Positions 1-5,209 of a stretch of DNA of 5,209 bases are shown piece after piece; position 1 is the first letter of the stretch; each line of letters opens with the position of its first letter. The notes beneath the pieces are model-generated. The model searched no databases. It was not told the DNA's origin and saw only the letters and a program-made list of their open reading frames with translations. This DNA comes from Cytophagales bacterium (GTDB lineage: Bacteria > Bacteroidota > Bacteroidia > Cytophagales > Cyclobacteriaceae): positions 1-5,209 of the forward strand of contig DNZD01000238.1 in assembly GCA_003504855.1 (NCBI GenBank). Direction: 5' to 3'. Made by a program: the position numbers and the translations under genes.

Positions 1-21
1 AACCAGCTGAGCTAAGCTCCC
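1..21 (-). tRNA. 5' end of a tRNA gene (partial, cut by window edge)
   Basis: On the minus strand this reads GGGAGCT (acceptor stem 5' half), T8, A9, GCTC (D-stem 5' half), A14 and then GCTGGTT, a normal D-loop with the conserved GG pair. These invariant positions fall exactly where a tRNA needs them, and a perfect Bacteroidota promoter lies just upstream on the same strand. Only about a quarter of the gene is inside the window. The anticodon is not, so the amino acid cannot be read; the acceptor stem would suit, for example, a valine tRNA in this phylum, but that is a guess from memory. The 3' part and any further tRNAs of an operon lie to the left of the window. Confidence 0.88.
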
Positions 22-38
22 TTTTATTTTAAGGACTG

Positions 39-69
39 CAAAGGTAATTGAGATTTCGATTTGACCAAA
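39..69 (-). promoter_or_regulatory. Bacteroidota-type housekeeping promoter driving the tRNA
   Basis: On the minus strand, TTTG (69 to 66) is followed by exactly 19 nt and then TACCTTTG (46 to 39). This is a full match to the -33 TTTG / -7 TAnnTTTG consensus of the primary sigma factor in Bacteroidota. Transcription would start around 32-35, leaving a leader of roughly 11-14 nt before the mature tRNA 5' end at 21, which is a normal length for RNase P trimming. It faces away from the protein gene that starts at 330. Confidence 0.85.
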
Positions 70-82
70 AATTCGCGCCCCC

Positions 83-100
83 GGGAAAACAATTTTTCCC
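83..100. repeat. Short inverted repeat, 7-bp stem with 4-nt loop
   Basis: GGGAAAA (83-89) pairs perfectly with TTTTCCC (94-100) around the loop CAAT. No T-run follows on the plus strand. On the minus strand the stem is followed by a G/C-rich stretch and only later by a short T-run. It is therefore not a classical intrinsic terminator in either direction. It sits about 14 bp upstream of the tRNA -33 box and could be an upstream element or chance; the role is unknown. Confidence 0.35.
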
Positions 101-255
101 CTTTCAGGTCCCAATTAGCTGGTTTTCTATCCACTGACCTGCCTTTAGTTGAGCCTGCATCAATGAATTTCCCGCCCGAGACATGCGCAATCCCTGCCAC
201 TCGTGGCTCAAATTCGACGGCCTGTCGCTGGTGAATGGCTTTGGCCGATAATCAA

Positions 256-281
256 CCTTAGACGTATTTCCTACGTTAAGG
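256..281. promoter_or_regulatory. Imperfect palindrome upstream of the DUF5916 gene (possible operator or leader hairpin)
   Basis: CCTTA (256-260) pairs with TAAGG (277-281) and ACGTA (262-266) pairs with TACGT (272-276). That makes ten base pairs broken only by one unpaired G at 261, closing on the five-base loop TTTCC. The element ends 48 bp before the GTG start. No T-run follows, so it does not look like a terminator. A dimeric repressor site or a 5'-leader hairpin are both compatible. The symmetry is seen directly; any regulatory function is inferred. Confidence 0.45.
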
Positions 282-296
282 CTTCTGCTACTTTCG
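267..296 (+). promoter_or_regulatory. Weak candidate promoter for the DUF5916 gene
   Basis: TACTTTCG (289-296) matches TAnnTTTG except for one base, and TTTC (267-270) lies 18 nt upstream where a -33 TTTG would be expected. Transcription would start near 301-303, giving a leader of about 27 nt before GTG 330. Both boxes are imperfect, so this is only the best candidate in the region. If real, its -33 box would lie in the centre of the palindrome at 256-281, which would suit repression by a bound dimer. Confidence 0.22.
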
Positions 297-329
297 TGGC
301 CCAATCTGAAAACCAATCAAGTTTAGCGC

Positions 330-2969
330 GTGGGGTTAAGAACGAAATTCTGGTGTACGATCGCAAGCTCAATCAGCGCCTTGTCGGTCATGGCTCAAAC
401 GGACTCCACCAAACTGAAACTTGATCCCACCAAATCCTATACAACTGCCTGGGTAAAGAGCGAGCCCCCGAAAATTGATGGAATTATCAATGACCCGGCC
501 TGGGAACAAGTGCCCTGGGGCGGTGGAACTTTTCGTCAGCGTGAACCCGATGCCGGCGCCGTGGCCTCTGTCCAGACGTATTTCAAAATACTCTATGACG
601 CGCACAACCTGTACGTAGCATTCAGGTGTGTGGATCCGGAGCCTGCGAAAATTGTGCAACGCATGTCCAGGCGGGATGGATTCGATGGCGATTGGGTGGA
701 AATCAATATTGACAGTTATGCTGATAAGCGATCAGCTTTCTCATTCACATCATCAGTCTCCGGTGTGAAGGGAGATGAATATGTTTCAAACAACGGCGAC
801 AACTGGGACACCAGCTGGGACCCCATCTGGTACCTCAAGACAAGCATCAACTCGGAAGGCTGGGTCGCAGAACTTCGCATACCACTGAGTCAATTGCGAT
901 TTACGGATCGCCCCGAGCATACGTGGGGATTTCAGATTATGCGCAACTTCTATAGGAATCAAGAACGATCCATTTTTCAATATATCCCACCAACGGCTCC
1001 TGGATATGTTCACTTGTTTGCGGAACTCAAAGGCATCAGTGGCATCAAACCTCAAAAGCAATTGGAAATTCAACCTTACGTCGTTGCCAAGGGAGAAACC
1101 TTTCAGAAAGAAGAAGGCAATCCTTTTATGACGGGCAGTTCCTCCAATACGGCCGTAGGATTGGACGCGAAGATTGGCATCACCAGCGATGTCACCCTTG
1201 ACCTCACCGTTAATCCCGATTTTGGTCAGGTTGAAGCTGATCCATCACGGGTGAACCTGACTGCGTTTGAATTATTTTTCCAGGAACGACGGCCATTCTT
1301 TATTGAAGGAAATAACACCCTCAATTTTCCCCTGTCGGATTACAATACCAACAATCTCTTCTACTCCCGCAGAATTGGACGAAGCCCCCAGGGGTCGGTC
1401 AATCTTTCGGCCAATGAGTTTGCGAAAGTAAAAGGACGAACTGCGATTCTTGGCGCTGCGAAGCTCACCGGCAAGAATCGCAACGGATTTTCGTGGGGTG
1501 TGCTGGAAACGACGACGGCACCTGAAAAAGCTCAAATCGATTCTCTTGGGACAACGCGTTACCAAAACGTGGAACCACTCACCAACTATTTCGTAGCCCG
1601 CGCCCAACAAGATATTCACAAGGGCAATACGATAGTTGGGGGAATGTTTACTGCCGTAAATAGAAAGATCGATGACCCGCTGCTCAATTGGCTTCCTGAC
1701 AAAGCGTATACAGGTGGCATCGACCTGGTTCACAATTGGAAAGACCGCAAATTTTATGTGAGTGGCAAAGCATTCATGAGCTATGTGCATGGAAGCGAAA
1801 CAGCCATGATCGAAAAGCAGCGCAGTTCGGAGCGATATTTCCAGCGCCCCGACAATGACCACGCCCATGTTGACTCAACCCGACGATCACTCACTGGCAC
1901 CGGAGGCACTATCATCCTGGGCAAACGGAGTGGAAAATTTGTCTTTGATACCGGTTATAGCTGGTTGTCACCGCAATTGGAGCTAAACGATATCGGCTTT
2001 TTGCTGCAAACGGATCAACAAAAGCAGTGGCTATTGCTCCAGTACCGCATACCAAACCCGGTTGGAATCCTTCGGTCGCAATACTATAATCTGTATCAAT
2101 CTCAGTCGTGGGACTTTGGCGGTCATAGCCTTTCATCCGATAAGGAGATTAACAGCCAGGTGCAGTTTAAGAATTTCTGGGAGTTGGGAATGGGACTGTC
2201 ACACAATGATCATAGTGTTTCTAACGCTGATTTGCGCGGTGGACCGGCGCTTCGCTACCCGGGTAATGTTCAATATTGGGTGTGGGCAGGAACGGACCGG
2301 AGAAAGAAATTCTATTTGAATATTAATCCCTATTGGTTGTGGGGCAATAATAATTACATGAATACGGCCAATGTGGATATCAATATGACCTGGCGTCCGG
2401 TTAATGCGATGAACATTTCTTTGGCCCCCAGTTTTACCCACAACCTGAACCAAATGCAGTATGTGGCTACTGCTGAAAGCGGAACGGACCCCCGATATAT
2501 TGTGGGGGAGATTGATCAGACAACTGTTCGCGTGTCCCTGCGCGTAACCTATATGGTCACGCCAAACTTATCCATTCAATATTGGGGACAACCCTTTGGC
2601 ACAGCAGGCGCTTATTCCAACTTCAAATCAATCACACAAGCCAATGCGGCTGAGTACCATCAGCGCTACATGGCGTTGCCAGCCCCCACATTATCAGGTG
2701 ATGGCTCCACCTACCACGTAAACAATAACCAGGGCCTCACCGATTATACATTCAATAAGCCGGACTTTAACTTCGGGCAGTTTCGGTCAAACATGGTTGT
2801 CCGGTGGGAGTACATACCTGGCTCAACCTTGTTTTTGGTTTGGACACAGGAATTGAATGGTGCTTTTTACAGCGCCGGCACACCGGATCACCGGGCGTAT
2901 TCCTTTGATGCTACCCAACAAGCCCACAATGTCTTTGTGATGAAATTCACGTACCGTTTTGTTCTATAA
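330..2969 (+). CDS. DUF5916 outer-membrane beta-barrel protein with N-terminal CBM9-like domain
   Basis: An 879-residue exported protein. Residues 1-22 form a signal peptide with basic residues R4 and K6, a hydrophobic core and a VMA|Q cleavage site, so the mature protein would start at Q23. Residues about 46-235 match the CBM9-like sugar-binding fold: KIDGIINDPAW (49-59), the WDPIWY segment near 163 and RIPLSQLRF (183-191). From about 240 onward it is a DUF5916 domain. This shows as VNPDFGQVEADPSRVNL (294-310) running into FFQERRPFFIEG (316-327), then many alternating aromatic strands and RWEYIPGSTLFLVWTQ (825-840). It ends in an aromatic strand (FTYRFVL), as outer-membrane barrels do. The length appears normal for the family. 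The start is GTG: an in-frame TAG at 324 blocks anything longer, and the next ATG (390) is residue 21, which would delete the signal peptide. There is no Shine-Dalgarno. Family membership is confident; the ligand and the transported or bound substrate are unknown. Annotated relatives are usually called carbohydrate-binding family 9-like proteins without a proven role. Confidence 0.95.
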   Translation: MGLRTKFWCTIASSISALSVMAQTDSTKLKLDPTKSYTTAWVKSEPPKIDGIINDPAWEQVPWGGGTFRQREPDAGAVASVQTYFKILYDAHNLYVAFRCVDPEPAKIVQRMSRRDGFDGDWVEINIDSYADKRSAFSFTSSVSGVKGDEYVSNNGDNWDTSWDPIWYLKTSINSEGWVAELRIPLSQLRFTDRPEHTWGFQIMRNFYRNQERSIFQYIPPTAPGYVHLFAELKGISGIKPQKQLEIQPYVVAKGETFQKEEGNPFMTGSSSNTAVGLDAKIGITSDVTLDLTVNPDFGQVEADPSRVNLTAFELFFQERRPFFIEGNNTLNFPLSDYNTNNLFYSRRIGRSPQGSVNLSANEFAKVKGRTAILGAAKLTGKNRNGFSWGVLETTTAPEKAQIDSLGTTRYQNVEPLTNYFVARAQQDIHKGNTIVGGMFTAVNRKIDDPLLNWLPDKAYTGGIDLVHNWKDRKFYVSGKAFMSYVHGSETAMIEKQRSSERYFQRPDNDHAHVDSTRRSLTGTGGTIILGKRSGKFVFDTGYSWLSPQLELNDIGFLLQTDQQKQWLLLQYRIPNPVGILRSQYYNLYQSQSWDFGGHSLSSDKEINSQVQFKNFWELGMGLSHNDHSVSNADLRGGPALRYPGNVQYWVWAGTDRRKKFYLNINPYWLWGNNNYMNTANVDINMTWRPVNAMNISLAPSFTHNLNQMQYVATAESGTDPRYIVGEIDQTTVRVSLRVTYMVTPNLSIQYWGQPFGTAGAYSNFKSITQANAAEYHQRYMALPAPTLSGDGSTYHVNNNQGLTDYTFNKPDFNFGQFRSNMVVRWEYIPGSTLFLVWTQELNGAFYSAGTPDHRAYSFDATQQAHNVFVMKFTYRFVL

Positions 2970-3019
2970 ATTAACGTTGTCAGCGTCCGTATCATGGTGC
3001 CACAAAGAGCGTCTCTGGC

Positions 3020-3067
3020 GGCAATATCCGTACCACCACCTATGGAAACATCCGCACCAGTACAGAG
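3020..3067 (+). repeat. Degenerate tandem duplication of a 24-bp unit
   Basis: Unit 1 (3020-3043) and unit 2 (3044-3067) agree at 16 of 24 positions. Six of the eight differences lie at the third base of the plus-strand frame beginning at 3020. In that frame the units read GNIRTTTY and GNIRTSTE, with synonymous pairs GGC/GGA, AAT/AAC, CGT/CGC and ACC/ACA. That substitution pattern is what purifying selection on a coding repeat leaves behind, yet no start codon or complete gene surrounds it. Two short units are little evidence, so chance is possible. Confidence 0.5.
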
Positions 3068-3120
3068 AATATTGGTGGAAATCACGCATTTTCTTCCAAT
3101 TGTGATCGCAAAATCCGGTA

Positions 3121-3145
3121 TTTGAAAGGCCAGCGTGTAAATTTG
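3121..3145 (+). promoter_or_regulatory. Possible Bacteroidota -7 box before the TPR gene
   Basis: TAAATTTG (3138-3145) is a full match to TAnnTTTG and lies 16 bp before the ATG at 3162. A TTTG occurs at 3121-3124, but the spacer is only 13 nt instead of about 19, and no TTG sits at the proper distance. A start near 3150-3152 would leave a leader of about 10 nt. The match may be fortuitous, in which case the gene would be read through from upstream. Confidence 0.3.
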
Positions 3146-3161
3146 GGATGCTACTACACCC

Positions 3162-5209
3162 ATGCGTCCGGCATTTACCTTGATTTTCTCAATCTGCTTA
3201 TGGCTTGGTGCGCACGCGCAGGATTTGCAACTGCGAACCCTGATGGGGATGCCTGCTTCGCAATGGGAGACCTATTACAATCAGCACAAAAATGAACTGC
3301 CCGACAGTACGATAGACCGTTGGCGCACCGAGGCCATCACCTTATATAACACTGAGAAATTTAAGGAAGCCCATCAGGTAGCCGAAATTTGCATTCGGTT
3401 CGCCGCACTAAACAACAACCTCGGCCTTCGCGGATCAAGTAAGTTGGTTCAGGCAGAGATTTATTTTGCCCAGGAAGAGTATACCCAGGCACTTGCTTCA
3501 GCAACTGACGCAGGTGAAGACTTGAAGAAGGCAGGTAATCAATACCAATTGGCTCGCAGCAAAAATAGGGTGGGGGTTTCGTATCAGGCGCTAAATGAGG
3601 CCGATAAGGCATTCCGCGCATTTGAGGAGTCCATCGCGCTGAAACGGCAATTGCTGAAAGAGGATCCTTCCAATGAAGTTTATATCAGCAGTATTTATGG
3701 ATCATTGGAGGCGTATGGCAATGCCTTGTACCAGTTTGAAAAGTATAAGGAAGCGGTGCCGGTGTATCAGGAGGCCATCCGTTATGCGCAAATCAATAAA
3801 AATGGATCCGGGGAAGGAGCCATGAATTATAACCTGGGCCTCGTGAATTATATGATCGATGACGCTAAGGCATCCAGGCATCATTTTCAGAAGTCTGCCG
3901 AAGTATATCTCGCTGCAGCAGATACTGCAAATGCCGTGAACAGCTACCGGCAGATATTGTACCGTCAGGAGTTCCTCCAGGTAGGTGATGGATATGCAGA
4001 CCTGATCGAGAAGGCCTTTGAATTGGGTAATCGGATGAGTGACAAAACGCAGGTGTTGCGGCTCGTGGAGACTTGCCTGCAGCCCTTTAAGCGTACTGAG
4101 GAATACAGTTCTATGTTGTATTTCTACAACAAGAAGTTGCTGATTTTTGGAACCAATTATCCGGACAGCTCTTACAACACCTACATCAAGATTGGAGATG
4201 TCTATGAGAAGCAGAAAAAATATGATGACGCCATAGCGTTATATGAAAGTATGCTGGAGGCTTTGAAGGGCTCATCAGCATTGGATAAGCAGTCTAACCT
4301 CTATGAGTACCTGGGTTCGGTCTACCAATCGGGCAAGGAGGATTTCAAAAAAGCAGATCAATACTATCAACAGGCAGCAGATGGATTTAGAAAATCGGGC
4401 AACAAAGCGCGCGAAGCGAGTGCACTCTGGTTTAAAGGATACAACCAAAGCGTCTTATTAAAAGACCGCCTCAGCGGAATAGCTACCTATCAAAAAGCAC
4501 TTGGCCTGTTTACACTGGAAAAGGACACGGCCAGCATGGCAACGATGATGAGCAATATTGCCCTGACTTATGCTGATTTGAAGGACTCACTGAAATCTTA
4601 CCAAACCTTTCGACAGGCAATAACCCTGACCAAAAAGTATTCCGATCCATATTACTACATAGGAATTCTGGACAAGGCCATTGACAATTTTGATACGTTT
4701 GGCAGTGGCAAGCGAAAGTTGGAAATGGCCATCCAGCGATATCAGTTTACCCGGACAATCAAGGATGATGAAAAAAGTGCCGCCACAGCCCAGTCGGTAG
4801 CTGCCCTGTTAGAGGCGAGAAAACATCATTCGGAAGCGGACAAATACCATGACCTTGCCATTCAGCACTTATTGTCCATCGATGAGCCTGAACAGTTGGC
4901 GGATGCTTATTGGAAAAAGGCTACTAACCTGGGTGATTTGGCCACCCGCGATTCTTCAACAGCCAAGGCATTAATTGCGCTGTACGAGAAGCCGCTGAAA
5001 TACTATCAGGATGAAGAGGACACCACGAATACAAGAACACTGTTGTGCAATATTGCCCTGATGTATCGCAACCTTGGCGATTCATTGAAAGCGTACGACA
5101 TCTATGATCAGGCACTCATCCTGACGCGCCCGCAGGCAGATGAAGTAAATTTCAATGTTGTGATCGAAAAGGCGGCAGCCATGGCGAAGGACTTTGGCCA
5201 TCCGGGAAG
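3162..5209 (+). CDS. Exported tetratricopeptide-repeat protein (3' truncated by window edge)
   Basis: 682 complete codons are visible and the frame is still open at the right edge, so the protein is larger. Residues 1-19 form a signal peptide (R2, hydrophobic core about 5-16, cleavage GAHA|QD). ATG 3162 is the first start after an in-frame TAA at 3138, and the downstream ATG at 3243 would lose the signal. The rest is almost entirely helical TPR repeats. The clearest are at about 180-210 (YGNALYQFEKYKEAVPVYQEA), 340-368 (IGDVYEKQKKYDDAIALYE), 380-409 (YLGSVYQSG..FKKADQYYQQA), 462-490 and 627-656, with more degenerate units near 62-115, 135-165 and 220-250. Residues 441-490 and 606-655 align without gaps at 23 of 50 identities, an internal duplication with a 165-residue offset. 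TPR arrays are protein-protein scaffolds; here the site would be the periplasm or cell surface. No catalytic domain is visible. In Bacteroidota such long exported arrays often precede a C-terminal CHAT protease domain, or a membrane helix plus kinase or HTH part. That is inference, because the C-terminus is outside the window. Confidence 0.9.
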   Translation, partial: MRPAFTLIFSICLWLGAHAQDLQLRTLMGMPASQWETYYNQHKNELPDSTIDRWRTEAITLYNTEKFKEAHQVAEICIRFAALNNNLGLRGSSKLVQAEIYFAQEEYTQALASATDAGEDLKKAGNQYQLARSKNRVGVSYQALNEADKAFRAFEESIALKRQLLKEDPSNEVYISSIYGSLEAYGNALYQFEKYKEAVPVYQEAIRYAQINKNGSGEGAMNYNLGLVNYMIDDAKASRHHFQKSAEVYLAAADTANAVNSYRQILYRQEFLQVGDGYADLIEKAFELGNRMSDKTQVLRLVETCLQPFKRTEEYSSMLYFYNKKLLIFGTNYPDSSYNTYIKIGDVYEKQKKYDDAIALYESMLEALKGSSALDKQSNLYEYLGSVYQSGKEDFKKADQYYQQAADGFRKSGNKAREASALWFKGYNQSVLLKDRLSGIATYQKALGLFTLEKDTASMATMMSNIALTYADLKDSLKSYQTFRQAITLTKKYSDPYYYIGILDKAIDNFDTFGSGKRKLEMAIQRYQFTRTIKDDEKSAATAQSVAALLEARKHHSEADKYHDLAIQHLLSIDEPEQLADAYWKKATNLGDLATRDSSTAKALIALYEKPLKYYQDEEDTTNTRTLLCNIALMYRNLGDSLKAYDIYDQALILTRPQADEVNFNVVIEKAAAMAKDFGHPG

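Larger units (their letters stand above)
22..329. other. Divergent intergenic region between the tRNA and the DUF5916 gene
   Basis: This 308-bp stretch separates the minus-strand tRNA from the plus-strand protein gene. It contains the tRNA promoter, a short hairpin at 83-100 and a 26-bp imperfect palindrome at 256-281. A 70-codon minus-strand reading frame (316 to 104) and a plus-strand frame entering the next gene from 203 are open here. Neither shows a recognisable domain, a start-site signal or a clear codon bias, so I do not call a gene. A short untranslated RNA cannot be excluded. Confidence 0.6.
2970..3161. other. Spacer between the two protein genes, no clear terminator
   Basis: This is 192 bp between the stop of the DUF5916 gene and the ATG of the TPR gene. 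I found no stem followed by a T-run; only a weak fold (AGAG 3006-3009 with CTCT 3013-3016) is present, so termination after the first gene is not evident. One plus-strand frame stays open from 2975 to 3292 and overlaps the next gene, but has no ATG until deep inside that gene. The codon-aligned minus frame is also open, from 3163 down to 2888. The stretch contains the 24-bp degenerate duplication at 3020-3067. It may be a decayed coding remnant or simple non-coding DNA. Confidence 0.5.

Noticed and set aside
203..424. 73-codon plus-strand frame overlapping the start of the DUF5916 gene
   Set aside because: It runs into the signal-peptide region of the well-supported gene in another frame and has no recognisable domain. 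A frameshifted N-terminal extension is unlikely because the signal peptide from GTG 330 is complete.
1272..1868. 198-codon open frame on the minus strand
   Set aside because: It lies wholly inside the DUF5916 coding sequence, antisense to conserved family motifs, and its translation shows no domain. It is a shadow frame.
2999..3019. Possible terminator stem after the DUF5916 gene
   Set aside because: Only AGAG/CTCT plus a bulged GCC/GGC can pair and no T-run follows, so it is too weak to call.
2994..3125. 43-codon ATG frame (MVPQRASL...) in the spacer
   Set aside because: It is short, has no ribosome binding site and no family resemblance, and the three-base pattern of the local repeat fits a different frame.
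2888..3163. 91-codon minus-strand frame across the gene junction
   Set aside because: It overlaps the conserved 3' end of the DUF5916 gene and has no domain. Its glycine-rich part simply mirrors the 24-bp duplication. Kept only as part of the spacer observation.
3243..3245. ATG as an alternative start of the TPR gene
   Set aside because: ATG 3162 in the same frame adds a clean signal peptide ending in AHA|QD, so the upstream start is preferred.
1..5209. CRISPR array, insertion sequence, integrase or attachment site, defence genes
   Set aside because: No regularly spaced repeats, transposase or integrase motifs, or nuclease signatures are visible. The tRNA could serve as an integration site, but no repeat of its sequence or integrase gene is in the window.

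Overview
The window looks like chromosomal DNA from a member of the Bacteroidota (Cytophagia- or Chitinophagia-like, moderate G+C by eye). Two things point there. The large protein belongs to the DUF5916 outer-membrane barrel family, which is typical of that phylum. Also, the tRNA promoter at the left edge is an exact fit to the Bacteroidota housekeeping consensus (TTTG, 19-nt spacer, TAnnTTTG) and not to the E. coli -35/-10. Neither protein gene has a clear Shine-Dalgarno sequence, which also suits this phylum.

Layout. Positions 1-21 are the 5' end of a tRNA gene on the minus strand, cut by the window edge, with its promoter at 39-69. Positions 22-329 form a 308-bp divergent intergenic region. 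It holds that promoter, a small hairpin (83-100) and a strong imperfect palindrome (256-281), the last just upstream of the plus-strand gene. Positions 330-2969 encode an 879-residue exported protein with an N-terminal CBM9-like domain and a DUF5916 beta-barrel domain. It uses a GTG start that is needed to include the signal peptide. Positions 2970-3161 are a 192-bp spacer without a convincing terminator. It contains a degenerate 24-bp tandem duplication whose differences fall mostly at every third base. Positions 3162-5209 carry a second plus-strand gene, open to the right edge: an exported tetratricopeptide-repeat (TPR) protein with at least 682 residues and no C-terminus in the window.

The two protein genes are co-oriented and both products carry export signals: one is a predicted outer-membrane barrel, the other a periplasmic or surface repeat scaffold. 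The spacer and a possible promoter before the second gene leave open whether they are co-transcribed. Nothing in the window shows a functional link between them. No mobile element, CRISPR array, toxin-antitoxin pair or recognisable defence gene is visible. The less ordinary points are the palindrome at 256-281, the patterned spacer at 2975-3161 and the missing C-terminus of the TPR protein.
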